Notes: a model not told the origin generated them from the sequence alone. Counted from the first letter of the stretch, positions 10,994 to 22,756 are shown. The stretch: 64,000 nucleotides of DNA from Panaeolus papilionaceus (GCA_015501605.1 JADNRZ010000004.1:2356001-2420000), one strand, 5' to 3'. Numbers and translations are program-made.

Positions 10994-11485
10994 CTAAGCC
11001 TTCCTAACCTTAAATGCCGTCTGGGACTGCTCTCCTGCAGGATCCCTCTGGAAGTATACATGATCTCCCTTCTTAATTTTCCCCGCAATAAGCGTTGCCG
11101 CGACTGAGCTCTCGACGAACCAGGCCTTCCCGCGATGATCAGTAAGCGTAACGAGCTTCTTGCCTGTGTCGATGTAGGTAACATCGGCGGGCGAGTCAAG
11201 CAGCTGAACATCGTGGGCCGTCTGGGACGCGAATGCCTTCTTTAGGAATGTGATCTGGTTATTTACTTTAAACCCTTCTTTGATGAGCTCAGCCGCATTG
11301 TCGGAGAACCAGTTCTTGCCCTCAGGGTCAGTGACGGTAAGTGAGGCGGGGGATTTTTTGATCCAGGTGATTTTGGCTGGGTGTCTCGCGTGGTCGTCAC
11401 CACCGGTGGTCGGGGCGGCATAGGCGCACCAGATAAATGAGAGGGAGGAGAAGAGGGCTATGATGCTGATAGATGCGAAGCGCAT
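10994..11485 (-). CDS. Secreted two-domain protein, copy A of a local family
   Basis: Single-exon, 163 residues, with an N-terminal signal peptide (hydrophobic stretch ending WCAYA at about residue 23). The mature part is two tandem copies of a ~60-70 residue domain: residues 35-95 (ITWIKK..SLTVTDPEGKNWF...LIKEGFKVNNQITFLKK..SQTAHDV) and 98-160 (VTYID..VTLTDHRGKAWF...LIAGKIKKGDHVYFQR..QSQTAFKV). The pattern per domain is a W/Y-containing strand, xxTD..GK.WF, LI..G..KKGD..[ITV].F.[KR], then Q[TS]A.[DK]V. No known family is recognised; the alternating strand pattern suggests a small beta-barrel. Paralogues lie at 13850-14359 (two domains), 21331-21612 and 25498-25788 (one domain), with a broken copy at 22757-23552. 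No cysteine remains in the predicted mature protein. Function is unknown. Confidence 0.8.
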   Translation of the reverse strand: MRFASISIIALFSSLSFIWCAYAAPTTGGDDHARHPAKITWIKKSPASLTVTDPEGKNWFSDNAAELIKEGFKVNNQITFLKKAFASQTAHDVQLLDSPADVTYIDTGKKLVTLTDHRGKAWFVESSVAATLIAGKIKKGDHVYFQRDPAGEQSQTAFKVRKA

Positions 11486-12286
11486 TGTATAAAGTTCGTT
11501 GAAATAGTTGAACGGTTGTCAGAGTGATTGATTAGTGGGTAGGACCAGCCTGACTATTTCCCTTTGATTCTGGTCCTGTTTTATACCCTATATACTTCTA
11601 TTCTAGGTTATTCAGGCTAAACCATGAAACAGAAGAAAATTTCGGACTTGAACAGAATTCCGATATCGGAAAACATGGGAAGAAGGTGACGCCGAGCTCC
11701 GCAGTCATCTTGGTTTTGTCAACGTCGTATGGATGCACTAAAGACTCCGTAAGGACGATCGTCATGACATACCCACTGAAGGCCGAGCGTTCCATGCTCG
11801 CAGGCGCCTGTCCCTTCATCCTGTTTCATGAAGGATTTTTCAAAGCATCAACATACCTCACAAATTTCTGCTGACTAGCTGGACCAATGGAATGGCCCTG
11901 ATCCAGGGATCATAACATTTGAAGCCTCGCAAGTACATACTCATAACTCAGATCGGGTAAACCCTAGCTGTGCACACGACAACTGCTTCCCTCACGAAAT
12001 TTTTTTGCATCATCCGCAGCACGTCCCACTTATCCCCCATCTGCATCCATCATTTCTTGGTAAACGTTCAAGGTTTAACCCCAAACCTGCATGTGGGCTA
12101 CTTTTCGAGCTCAAGGTTCATGGGTACTGCAGTGATATCTACGCCTCGTATGCACAAGTTGTACTCGTATGCAACGGTTCTCTGATCCTTAGTCCTCGGT
12201 CCCGGATCCGAGAAATCTTCGGCTACTTGCGATTATCGAAGATTCACTCCATCCCCGCGTGCTTCTCCTTGCATGTAGGTTTCATA
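11486..12286. other. Upstream region of copy A and spacer
   Basis: Apart from the TATA box and leader block nearest copy A, no gene is recognised. The spacer ends at a repeat element whose TA target site is 12285-12286. Confidence 0.35.
11535..11585 (-). promoter_or_regulatory. TATA box and conserved leader block of copy A
   Basis: Upstream of the ATG at 11485, on the minus strand, TATAAAA lies at 11579-11585. The 18-mer CAGGCTGGTCCTACCCAC follows at 11535-11552. The same 18-mer is found upstream of copy B at 13780-13797, followed in both by CCGTTCAACTATTT close to the ATG. Confidence 0.6.
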
Positions 12287-12978
12287 CTAATACCAACCTG
12301 ATGTTCGACGCATGCCGTAATTCGACGAAATTTGATATCTTCCTCATTTCTGCCTCAATTTCTGTGTTTCTTTTTTCCATCAGCTTTAGAATCGTAACAA
12401 TAGACGGCCCCAGCTTTTTCCGCTTCAAAAAAGCTGCATATTATGAAGATACACTTTCGCCCTCTTGTCACGTCGTGATGAGGATGCCGACGCCAAGCCA
12501 TCAACGGCAACTCAGGGCGAAGGTCGTAAACAACGGTTTCAGTCTTTCAGACGATGCTCCTCACAACTCACTCCCATCGACATCCACTGCAAATACAATT
12601 CCCAATCGTCTGCACAACTACCCTAATACACCAAATTATCTCAATCCTCATTCCCAGAATCGTCGCCCTACCTGTAATCCTCCTCGTGCAATAACCCGGC
12701 ATATTCTATTTCACAATTTCATCATCCAGGCGGATCTAATCAGCACAACATTACAACACCTCCCAGCTCTTACTTATAATTACTGTCAATGGCCTTTTAC
12801 TTCCCGTAGCTTATCTCCTAATAATATTTTACTCTGACTCTGATATCATTGGTTTGCTTTCGGCACAAATTCGGCTGCCCATTTCGACGGTTTCCGACGT
12901 CAAATTTCTCTTGTGCACTTGTGACCTTGATGTGACGCGTCGAATTACGACAAGCGTCGAACATCAGGTTGGTATTAG
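12287..12978 (+). mobile_element. 692-bp TA-site MITE, copy 1
   Basis: Terminal inverted repeats of about 40 bp begin CTAATACCAACCTGATG and are flanked by TA (12285-12286, 12979-12980). A second copy, inverted relative to this one, lies at 33400-34081. Both share an internal frame with MRMPTPSHQRQLRA that later diverges by frameshift, so I regard it as non-coding sequence of a non-autonomous Tc1/mariner-like element. Confidence 0.85.
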
Positions 12979-13849
12979 TATCCATCATGGGGTGAATATA
13001 TTGTAATAATTCCTGGTAGCTATGGGGTACGGTATTGACGACCTTCTTTCAATTTGTTTGTTCAAGCACAACCCGAAGACGACTCACAGAATACAATCTG
13101 ACTGCAGAGATTCCCAACAAACACCCACCCTAGCGATTGTCTCATGATATTTCGTGAGTGCCAAGTTTGATCTCTATGTACGTCCCTGAGGTCACCGCAA
13201 CACCCGATCATGACCCTCCGCCGAAAGTTGGATGTTCTCCTGCCATGTATTGAACTCCTGGTTCATGCTCATACCAGTCTGATCTCTACAGAAAGTACAG
13301 ACCAAGACATTCGACGTCCTCTTACTAGAAGTATGAGTATATCGTTCAGGTTATGAGGGTATAAATAGCTTCCCGTAGATACTATTTAGGCTATTTGATT
13401 GCCATCAAAAAGTATTTAAATGCTTAGCGATTCAGGGCGACCCACTCGTGGGCTAATCTTTGAACTCAATTGAGATCAATCATTAGAGTTTCAGACGTGG
13501 AGTCGTATACTACGCCGAAAAAAAAAACTCCGACGCAGCATGATTTAAGGCTATGAGAATTCGACCAGGATGTGATCCCCGACGTCGCCGAGAGCCTTGT
13601 TCGAATTTTCTTGAGCACAGCGCTGGACGTAGATCGTGGGACCGCTCTCTGAACATCGACAGGTCGTGTTGGCACCACTTGATGATTCGGTATCACCGTC
13701 TAGCCTGAGGTTTCCCAATCGATGTGTTTCGGCGTCGCGAAGTCAGCTTAAGAAGATGTTCGAAACAATCAATACAAATCAGGCTGGTCCTACCCACCCA
13801 CTATTGACACCACTCAAACTAACCGTTCAACTATTTTAAATACCCCACG
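12979..13849. other. Spacer and upstream region of copy B
   Basis: No gene is recognised. The block at 13780-13797 (CAGGCTGGTCCTACCCAC) is shared with the copy A promoter. Further upstream the A and B sequences no longer match and no TATA box stands at the equivalent place. Confidence 0.4.
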
Positions 13850-14359
13850 ATGCGCTTTGTCCTGTTCGCGTTTTTCACCATTCTTTCCGCACTATCTATC
13901 ATCCGCTGTATACAGGGCGCGCCAGCAGCCAAAGAAGACAAAAAACGATACAGCGGAAAGATTAGCCAGGTCGATAGCCGCGTCAGCCTGAAGGATACGG
14001 CTCAAAAGGCGTGGTCATGCGACGACAGTGCGCGGCTCATCCAAGATGGGTTCCGTGTGGGTGCCGAAGTCACTTTCCTCAAGAAGCCCTCGAGGTCAGA
14101 GACGACGGCGTACGACGTTCAGCTCCTCGACAGTCCTGCAATCGTCAGTTGGGTGAATACGAGGGAGGCGCATGGCGATGAGACTGTGTATTCTGTGACA
14201 TTGACTGATAAAGCAGGACGAAACTGGTTTTGTGATCAACCAGAACAGCTTATCAGAAAGGGAATACGAAAGGGGGACCATGTCACGTTCCAGAGAAGGG
14301 CTGGAGGGTATGAGCAGACGGCAACTAAGGTCAAGATAACCCCAGTGATAATATTATGA
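13850..14359 (+). CDS. Secreted two-domain protein, copy B of a local family
   Basis: Single-exon, 169 residues, signal peptide ending near residue 24 (RCIQGA). Two tandem domains follow: residues 33-92 (ISQVDSRVSLKDTAQKAWSC...LIQDGFRVGAEVTFLKK...TAYDVQLLDSP) and 97-162 (VSWVNTRE...YSVTLTDKAGRNWFCD...LIRKGIRKGDHVTFQRRAGGYEQTATKVK). Copy A shares this layout, including the DVQLLDSP linker. The second domain matches the one-domain copies at 21331 and 25498 best (SWV..R....YSVT.T...GR.WF), so it may be the ancestral unit. Orientation is opposite to copy A. Two cysteines lie at equivalent positions of the two domains (WSC, WFC). No known family is recognised. Confidence 0.8.
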   Translation: MRFVLFAFFTILSALSIIRCIQGAPAAKEDKKRYSGKISQVDSRVSLKDTAQKAWSCDDSARLIQDGFRVGAEVTFLKKPSRSETTAYDVQLLDSPAIVSWVNTREAHGDETVYSVTLTDKAGRNWFCDQPEQLIRKGIRKGDHVTFQRRAGGYEQTATKVKITPVIIL

Positions 14360-15462
14360 TTGTGGTACGTTTAACTGCGACGTCGTGGTATTTTGGACAC
14401 TGATAATGTGTTAGGCTCTCGTCTGTTCTCAGTAGCTTCTTGCATGATGTATGCAGACCATTAAGTTCCGCCCCTGCGAGACAATGCGTTTTTTGGTATT
14501 CTGTCGTCGCGACTAAATTCTGAAGTTTGAACGATATGCATGTTTCCCGTGAATATATTGGCTGCACTTGAGGTTACACGCTGATGAGCCCCCTCAGTAA
14601 GCTCCTCCTTCTCTAATTTAATTCATTTTTTCCGTGTTTTTTATTCGCGCAAGTTCACCATTCACGCGTCGTGCGGTCTATCTAGCCTTCTGTATTCTTG
14701 GAATTTCCCTTTTTCCCTGTTCACCCTGCGCTTGCTTCGCCTCACTTGTCTAAATCTCTCACATATCTCTTTCACACTCAAATCGCGCGTCACTGCCTTC
14801 CCTTCCATCTCATTATACCATCCCCTTATCACACCATCACTGTCACCGACTCTTCAAACTTCAAAGCGTCACCAAGGATCAGGGTCGACGACATTGTACT
14901 CACTGAGTCGTCAACCTTTGGCCGTATGCACCTGTTTTTTCTCTTAGTTTCCCTTAAACAAACTGTTCTTTAGCTTTCCATCCAAGATCCAAGGTGCAGG
15001 CATCTACCGACAGATATCGGTTATTTCAGAGTCGACGTCTGGTTGACATCAATGGTTCACAGGGGCGATCTCAGGGATGATGACGTCACGTCTGTGTTCA
15101 GAGTGCGCAGATAAGATTAGTTTATATTTGTTCCTGCTTGATTTACACTATCAACGCAACCTCATGTAGCTCTCCTCCATCTCTCCTCCTCTCTCGTATC
15201 ACTCAGATTGGCGTTATGCAGAAATATGTCTGAATCAGTGGTCAAGGTTTCTCTATTTCGATGTTTACACGAGCCATTATTTACAACTTTCACCAAACTT
15301 TTTTTTTTTTCTCACATCGTCACCAACGCCCGACCACGCATCTTCGCAACCCAAACTCCACTCGTGATCGCGATGAACAGCGTTTCTATGACATAAGAGC
15401 CCCCACTATCACAATTTTAGTTGAGTGAATGAGCGTTTACGTGGATTAAGATGAAGAGCGAC
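14360..15462. other. Pyrimidine-rich spacer, possible solo LTR
   Basis: 14580-14990 and 15060-15400 are C/T-rich with short frames only, resembling LTR or leader sequence of Ty3-type elements such as the one at 9240-9850. I could not define matching ends or target duplications, so this is a suggestion only. No gene seen. Confidence 0.3.
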
Positions 15463-17577
15463 TTACACCATCCACTTATAAAACCCCCAAAGCTGGCCTG
15501 CATCGAAGTTGTTCTTCACCGCACTGAGAGCGATCGCGCAGGGTAACGAGTATACAGCGGTAAATGCAAGAGATTGTACGGAATACCTAGCACATTCAAA
15601 AGTAAGGCATCGTCTATCCCTTCAAACGGTACAGGAGAAACGTACCATGTCGGAGCTACAACCATCATCACGCTTCCCATCTGCACCGACGCAGACCACA
15701 ACACGACTCCCACCCCGACGACGGTCCACATTTCGGCTACCATGCTTGCGACGTCTTCATTCCCATATAGTCGAGCAATTTGCTTGGCCCCGGCGAGTGT
15801 GACCCAGATGACGAGGGGAACGGTGAGCAGCAGGGCGACGATGGTGGATTTGAGCGCGGGCGATGTGAGTTCTAAGGAGAGAAGATACGGGAGGTTGAAG
15901 AAGGTCGAAGAGAAGGCATGAGATGAGGGGGATGAGAACGACGATTGATTATCATTAGCAATGAAGCGCATTTACTCACCTCGAATTTCACACCACGAAG
16001 TCAAATCCCGGCTTCCTGTTCTCGACCCATCGGATTCTTCATCCGGCTTCTCCGTCTCATCACCATCACCCTTCCCCTCCTGGTTCTCGCACTTCTTGCG
16101 CTCGAGGTACACCCTCCAATTGTTCCCAACGAAAGTGTTGGTGGTCAACTCCAAGGAACGGACGGGGATGTCCACCGTGATACGACGCACGACACCGAAT
16201 GTTGCCCATACCAGGGCGTATTCTAAACCGAGGGATGTGATATCATGCATTTGCCACATACTGTGAGGAGAGACGGGATGAACGAAGAATGAGATCAAGT
16301 TCACGACATGAAAAAAGAGAGAAATACGCACTATACAGCGTTTCGCATGGCACTTTCGAGAAACGTCCATTGGCCCACATTGTAAAGCTCCATGAAATGG
16401 GCACACGAGAACCATCGGATGCTCCGATACTCGCTGGGGGTCAGCCTCATACGGGTGTAGAGAATAAAGAAAAGAATGGAGAGGCATGCACCGAATTGGC
16501 TGTAATTAGAGAGGAAAAGAGTCAGATAAGGGGAGGACAGAGGGGCGTATGACGAGGAGACAGTAACGCACTTTCCAGCAACGGACGAAGCGACAAATCC
16601 AAAGATACTGGGGAACTTTTGTTCGACGCCGGGGTAGCTATGCCTAGGGCTTCCAAGAAAGAATAACATTTGAAATAGAGGAGGCTGAATTTGTAGGAAG
16701 GTAGCGAAGCTATCCATTTGCTCTATATGAGCGTCCCAATCTCTGTAGTCGAGAAAGGAGAGACAAACGCACAACGAATCACCATACGCCCTCACCCCAT
16801 TCGTCACAGCCGTCATCACCAACCACGGAGTTGCATGGAATGCCCAGATACTAAGGACGTTCGCTGAAACCTCCTGTATCTCCATTGGTGCGAAGATCCT
16901 TGCAAAGAATGGAGCAAGACCGAAAAGAACGAGGGATAGAACGAATCCGCAAAGGCATTGAGTGGTGATGAGAGTGTAGATGAGACCAAAGCTACGTGTT
17001 CGCTCGGCACTGGAGATAGATTGTGCATGGCCGTGACCAATGGTTGCCCTGATAACCAACGAGCGTGAATGACGAGGCGAAAGTGGAGGAACGGGTTCGG
17101 CGACTCACCAAACGGCACGCGGAAGACCATCGTTGAAAATCTCAGCTACACACAGTGTATCTATTATGGTTCTCCATCATCGACCATTTTCCCTCAGTAA
17201 TAGTCGAAAAAAATACTCACAAACCCCCGCCTCGATCATGGGAAGGAATGGCGAAAAACCGGTGGGGTCTATCTCCGTCATCATTCTTCTGAACAAGGCT
17301 GCCCAGATGGCGGCGAAGAACCCATAAGGCGCATACAGGATGTTCAATATGAGGGTACCCCAATAACTAACAAATACATTGATTCATCATCGACCACATG
17401 CGAAAATCAGCTTGACGTTACTCACCTGCGAAGAAACGCATCGAACCGTCTAAAAAACAGCACAGTGCAACTGGCGTAGCTTTTAGGGCAGGTTTTATCA
17501 GGAGCTGGTGCAGCAGTTTGAAGAGTACCAGTGTCGGATGAGTCTCGATCAAGCGTAGGTGGTTGGATAGGCTGCAT
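15463..17577 (-). CDS. MATE-like transporter, second paralogue, multi-exon
   Basis: Predicted membrane exporter, paralogue of the gene at 349-2290. It starts at the ATG at 17577 (MQPIQPPTLDRDSS). Exon 1 ends at GTGAGT at 17425. Conserved blocks in order: SYWGTLILNILY (17365-17330), AEIFNDGLPRAVW (17145-17108), TIGHGHAQS and a long hydrophobic segment ending RAYGDSL (17050-16770), SIFGFVASSVAGK (16610), WTFLESAMRNAV (16360), PVRSLELTTNTFVGNNWRVY (16170-16110), SPALKSTIVALLL (15860) and the last helix ending FYKWMV with TAA at 15463. A hydrophilic insert rich in E, D, G and S (16100-15990) separates the two halves. Between 16770 and 16600 the exon limits are unclear and the homology is weak, so local damage cannot be excluded. 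Confidence 0.68.
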
Positions 17578-18323
17578 CTTTTTCGGACTTTAGGGCAGTA
17601 GGGAAGCAGGGAAGGGAAAAGGGGGGGAGGCGTTTTTGAAGGGGGAAGGAAACATTTTTGAGCTCCGCTTGAAAATCGACCCTTCGATACAACTTCATCT
17701 CATGTCGAATTGACTTCAAACTTCTAGGTGTCGGGCCGCGTTATTAGAACACCTTGAAGCGCTTCGATGGTTCTTTTTGTCAGTTTAAGGTTTTAACTCG
17801 TGAATTAGAACTTTCCGTATTCCAAGGAACAGGGTCTAGGGTTGAGAAGAGACGCTCTTAAGGGAAAGTTCAACAATTATGAGTACGTACATGGATGTGA
17901 TATGGAGGATGAAAAACGGATGCATAGTGATTGATACCAGTCCACGCTCGTTCAACCTCCAACATGGTTCTGGAACCCAATGGTAGTTATGACTTTTCGA
18001 CCCAAGCGACGTTCGTTATCCCACTTGAACTTCGCACGTCGCACCTCGTAATCCACTGATGAGCCAAGCGATGGTATCCCCTATTTTTCGTGCTCTCGAC
18101 ATTTCGACCGTAGTGTGTCATAAGATTTAGAACAGGCCCAAGAATAGAGTGAGACGTTGAAAGGGGGCGGTGATGATGATGGCTGGAAGAGGGAACCGAA
18201 GAAAGGTTTGATAGATCAGTGCATTGAGAATCGGATATGAATAAACGACAGATCAGGAAAAAAAAAAAAATCGAATAATAAACATGCCCGCACCTCATGA
18301 GTCATGCCCTGCGCTTGAACCAT
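17578..18323. other. Intergenic, no gene recognised
   Basis: It lies between the transporter start at 17577 and the 3' end of the GTPase gene at 18324. Purine-rich stretches near 17600; no supported coding sequence. Confidence 0.4.
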
Positions 18324-19955
18324 TTACTTCCACGATCTTTTGAGACATTGAGTAAGTGGATAAGGAGACCCTTGAGAGCTAGCTTCTCTGACAGGCGGGG
18401 TAATGGTTCCGGGTATGGGGGAGGCTTCACTTTTGAGAGTTTTCAGTTCCTCTGCCCATTGTTGGAATATCTGCACACATTGAAGATAGTCTGGAGTTAC
18501 CGGTGCCGCAATTGCTTTTTGAAGACGCTGAACTACTCGATGAAATCCGAATTGTAGTGGTTCGAAGTCAAGCAACTGGCTAATAAACTTGCTGAGCGTC
18601 TCGTGGTTCTCCCACTGGTTCTGCTCAAGGATGTCCCTGTATTCGGTGTTGGTTTGCGCTTCCGACTGGCCCAGTTCTGACTCGATCATTCGTTTGGCCT
18701 GAAAAACGCCCTCGATGCGCTCATACAAGTCGTGGTAAAGATGGAGGGGTGCTGAAGCCAGGGGGTTGTAAACTGCAAGTATGTAAAAGGATCGGCCATC
18801 CAGTACTTCCAATGCAGACAGCTTGATATTCATAAATCGCATTATGGATACCTGATACTCTCCAAAGCAGTCCTAAAATCAAGCAGTCAATAACACCAGA
18901 GGGATCATGAACAAACATCAATACTCACTTTGAAAACTTGATCTCTCAGTTGAGCAAAGTTGGACTCTGCTCGCGTTCGAGTGTGGTCATTGTGCAGCGT
19001 GTCCCACATGGTGGTTACAAATGTTACTGTGTTGAGTCCAGTATTAGGTCCCAGGAGCTACTTGAGCATCGCGATGGTCCTGCGCCGACTTCCGGGCAGT
19101 CGAGTTTCCGAGATTGGGATCAAGTATAATATTTTGTGGACATACGTAAAACTAAGAGTACAAATTAGGGGAATTCAATGCGCTTGATTGGACGATTATC
19201 TTACTTGTTGTCCTTCAGCCACTTGCTAACCATCTCCATAATTTCCACCTCTGAGATCTTTTGGTCCGAAAATCCTGGGGTATCGACCAGATAAACGGGA
19301 TTGCCATTATGAGTCACATTTACAACCTTGTAAGCATTTACCGTCTGTGTATACCCCGCCAGTTAATCTTTGGATATCGCCAGTTGCTGAGATTCGCCTG
19401 CAAGTGCTTCGATGAACTTGAGATGCGACAATTCTTGCGTCTTGCCGTTGCTAGACCGTTGAGGTATGATGTAGTAGTAGTGGGGGATGGGAGAGGTGAC
19501 GACTGGAAGCCGAAACCCGACCCAGAGCGAGAGCCGAGGATTGTGGACGGATGCGCCCCCAGAAGCCTCGGCTCTCTCTACCCACATACCTCAGCGATCC
19601 AACGCGAGCGAGATGGTAGGCGAGTGAGCTGTGGGACTTGAGTGAATCTTAGGGTAAAGGTGTGAAGAAGGGTTATATTCAAAGGGAAGCGGAGGGTGGG
19701 CAAAAGAAGAAGTAAAGAAACGAACCACGAGCGCTCGACGATGCCAACGCGCCGTGGTGAGAGTACAGGAATAAGGTAATGAGAAGGGGTATGTATGTAA
19801 GTGACGAGTAAATGGTTGGGTCGCGCACACGTGACCAAGAAGGCAGATCTGTGCGAGCACAGATCTTTCCAGTCGAAATATTCAGCCACATCGAACGTCT
19901 TGGAGACAGACAATCCTTGACTCACTGAACTTTTCCCCGCTCCCGTGGGTCCCAT
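18324..19955 (-). pseudogene. AIG1-like P-loop GTPase with an internal TAG
   Basis: Relative of the AIG1/septin-like P-loop GTPases expanded in basidiomycetes. Walker A is MGPTGAGKSS (19955-19926). After a 509-nt intron the next exon gives FIEALAGESQQLAISK, VYLVDTPGFSDQKIS (G3 motif DTPG) and EMVSKWLKDN. The following exon reads YLIPISETRLPGSRRRTIAMLK, then an in-frame TAG at 19060-19058, then LLGPNTGLNTVTFVTTMWD. The last exon, from about 18915, encodes a helical C-terminal region to 18324. The TAG replaces a codon in the conserved segment before the TTMWD motif and no splice site removes it, so the gene is probably dead, or it carries a sequencing error. The true 5' exon before the P-loop was not found: an AG acceptor precedes the ATG at 19955, and homologues have residues upstream of this Met. 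The gene at 38894-40667 is a close family member. Confidence 0.72.
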
Positions 19956-21330
19956 AATCCTATAGAAAATTTAAATTAAATACATCTCGCGGTGTACCTA
20001 TATGAAGCGCACACACAGGTATCGGAATGTGTTTGGGTGCCGGGGCATGAGACCAAATACTCGTTCCACCGAGATATTACCGGTGATTTTTAACCACTCC
20101 AATGTTGGGACTTCCATGAGGTGACAACTAATGAAAAGACAGGACTTTTAAATTGTCTGTCGTGCTGAAAGGATGAGATGATGGTTGTCGGAAGAATGGC
20201 GTGGTCAACAGTTTTTGTGCTTGTGAGACTTGAGTTTGAGCTTGAGGCAGTGTCCTGATTTCCCTGATTGTCCGTATCTTTTCACACAACAACCTCACCT
20301 TTTGGTGTTCATACATTTGAAACTCATATCATGAAATGGGAACTGGCATTTGGGTCCTTATCCATACGGTTTTTGTCAGTCGAGCATCCAAACTTCGACA
20401 AGGATGAGCTCATTTCGCGTTCCTCCAATAAGATAAGATTCTGACACAGCCTCAGATTCTCACAGAATTGGGTGTTGACACAATCCTTTCTTCCCTTCCC
20501 CCCATTATCATCACAGCCCCTCTCAACCTCTGACTATGCCCTTGGGCTCGGTTATCATTCATTGGGCAACTTATAGCTGCAACGTTAGGAACATATCAAG
20601 TAGCAACATTTTGTGCTAAGATATGGGAGTAGCAGGTGGTAATGGGTTCCTTATACCTGCCTTGTGAGCTCGCGAAGTAAATATTGAACGATATAACGCC
20701 TGCGGCACAATATATTACATTTGACAGGGTGTACTGGACGTACGTGTACATAATAATAATACTTTATACGTTCGACTTAACCCATACGGAAACGGAGTTC
20801 GATTCATTCCGCATTTGTCTTGTGAACCAATATAGTCTCGAAGCACATGTTACATATTTTTGGTATCAATACCCACGTTTGTAGCGCTAAGCTTAGACAG
20901 CTCTCAACGAGACCATTAGACCATGTCATAGCGCGTCTGGGCATGTCTCCAGGACACTGGGGGCACTCCAGCGTCCTAATTAGCACTAGTTATTAGCAGG
21001 CGCTTAGAATTAATTCTGCCAGTGGTCAGTGCAATGTTCCAATATTTACTTGACGCGACTACAACGCTTACTCAGCTCTATTACAGTACTTTAGCGAATT
21101 TCGTGATGCTATATAAAAAACGAAATAACTAATCAATCCATTCACGTATGTCAAAGATACGTCTATAATCGACCCCGGATTCAGTACCACGTTCTAGAAA
21201 GACGTGATAATTAAGACCAGACCTGAACGCACGCAAGTCACTCAAGTGTGAACACTTCGAATATCCAACCAAATCCAATACGATAACATCCCCAAGTCCG
21301 CACTTCCGTCCATACACACAGTTCTCATTT
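19956..21330. other. Intergenic, no gene recognised
   Basis: It should contain the missing 5' exon and promoter of the GTPase gene; I could not identify a frame-compatible exon. The remainder shows no coding signal. Confidence 0.35.
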
Positions 21331-21612
21331 TTAAAAACGCTCCACATCTTTTGCCGACTGCGAATTCGCTCCTGTCATCTTCGTGAAAGAGACCCACTCG
21401 CCGGACTTTATTCCCTCGTCGTAGAGCCATTCTGCTTCCTGAGCCTTCACAAACCACTGCTGCCTGCCCGGTTCCTCGGTAATGGTGACAGAGTATATGA
21501 ATTTCCCGCCCCCCGTGTCGCGCCTGTGAACCCAGGAGACGTATCCCACTGCTGCAAAAGCAGGTGCCAATATTGAAAGGAATGTCAGCAACAGGAGGGT
21601 GATGTAGCGCAT
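21331..21612 (-). CDS. Secreted one-domain protein, copy C of a local family
   Basis: Single-exon, 93 residues. The start is the ATG at 21612 (MRYITLLLLTFLSILAPAFA, a clean signal peptide). The mature protein is one domain: VGYVSWVHRRD, IYSVTITEEPGRQQWFVKA, LYDEGIKSGEWVSFTKMTG, SQSAKDVERF. It corresponds to the second domain of copies A and B. It is closest to the copy at 25498-25788, which sits on the opposite strand. No cysteines in the mature part. A TATA box and a 60-bp block shared with that copy lie upstream. Function unknown. Confidence 0.8.
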   Translation of the reverse strand: MRYITLLLLTFLSILAPAFAAVGYVSWVHRRDTGGGKFIYSVTITEEPGRQQWFVKAQEAEWLYDEGIKSGEWVSFTKMTGANSQSAKDVERF

Positions 21613-21707
21613 CGTGGTGGTGGTGAGGTTTAGATGGGGTGGGTTGTAACGTTGGGGTTGAGATTGGTTGTCAATATGGTGTATTGGGACGAAATAGATT
21701 TGATTCT

Positions 21708-21765
21708 TGCTTTTATAGGGCATGCCTGGGGTATATATGTCTGTCTTGGAAAGCCAGGGTCAATT
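21708..21765 (-). promoter_or_regulatory. Conserved promoter block of copy C
   Basis: On the minus strand this reads, in order, TTGACCCT, CCAAGACAGACATATATACC, CAGGCATG and TATAAAA. The same order and spacing occur at 25331-25395 before copy E. The TATA box ends about 95 bp upstream of the ATG, a distance suited to a short leader. Confidence 0.65.
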
Positions 21766-22756
21766 TGCGCTGTGCTCGATGTCGAGGTTGACGCCCTCGG
21801 GCACTGCGGTTATAAATCTGGGTTCTGATTTCTCATGCACTCACGCTACTCAGCGCCCAATAGCTTTTGTTCGATGCCTTCATGTGTCGAGTTCGCTGCC
21901 AGTAGTGTGTTATACGTATACCTCAAAGGCGATTGCCGCGTATATAACGCCTGTACGTGGCAATTCAATACCGCAATATATTTCGAACTCGAGATGGGTC
22001 GAACGCACATACACACCATCGATAATAACACCACCACTCGCTGCTCGGTCATCGCGGTCTGCATCCCGCAGCCAGGGCCCAGCATCGCTCGTAATCATCA
22101 TTCTTATCAGCCAGCCACAACCCAAATGGAATAGGATAACCGAGCTATGTACCTTGCAACGGCACTGCCCAATTACGGATACATACGGGTATTTTATAAT
22201 TATTTCGGTGACTTCCTTTCATCAAATTACTTGTTCGTCATTTCACCCCCTTTCTTGTGTGCCTGGGCGCTCCCTTGTTTTGAGTGACTTCAAGTTGAGA
22301 GTTGACACACGGACACTACGCGACGATGAAGGACGAACACCGGGATGAAATAAGGAGCAGAGGGGGAGGATCAGAAGTTAATAATGACGTAGGTGTGACT
22401 CGAATTCTTCGTGATGTGAAGACGTGGTCACGTGAGGGTGGCACGTCCTCCCAAGGCTATTCCAGCGTGAGCGACGAGCGTTCATAGCGGAACTAGATTT
22501 TGACCCGTTTTGCCTCTCTCATATATATATATACCTGTAAATAAGGTATTCAATAATATAACGCCACAAAAACGATACATAAATGATACATAACATCCAC
22601 GAGAAGTATGTATTCGCCATGAACACGCAAACCAAAGCTAGTATCGAGTTTAGCACCCAGGTCAACGATGGTGCACAAATCAGACACACCATCAATTTAT
22701 TCATTACACCACGATACCTATAAACAGATCATGTGCTTAATAGTCCTAAACGAGTC
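21766..22756. other. Intergenic, no gene recognised
   Basis: Several overlapping short frames on both strands, none with recognisable features. Confidence 0.35.

Noticed and set aside
12478..12837. Open frame shared by both copies of the 690-bp repeat, read as a gene
   Set aside because: The two copies diverge by frameshift after about 70 codons and no domain is seen; it is better explained as interior of a non-autonomous element.
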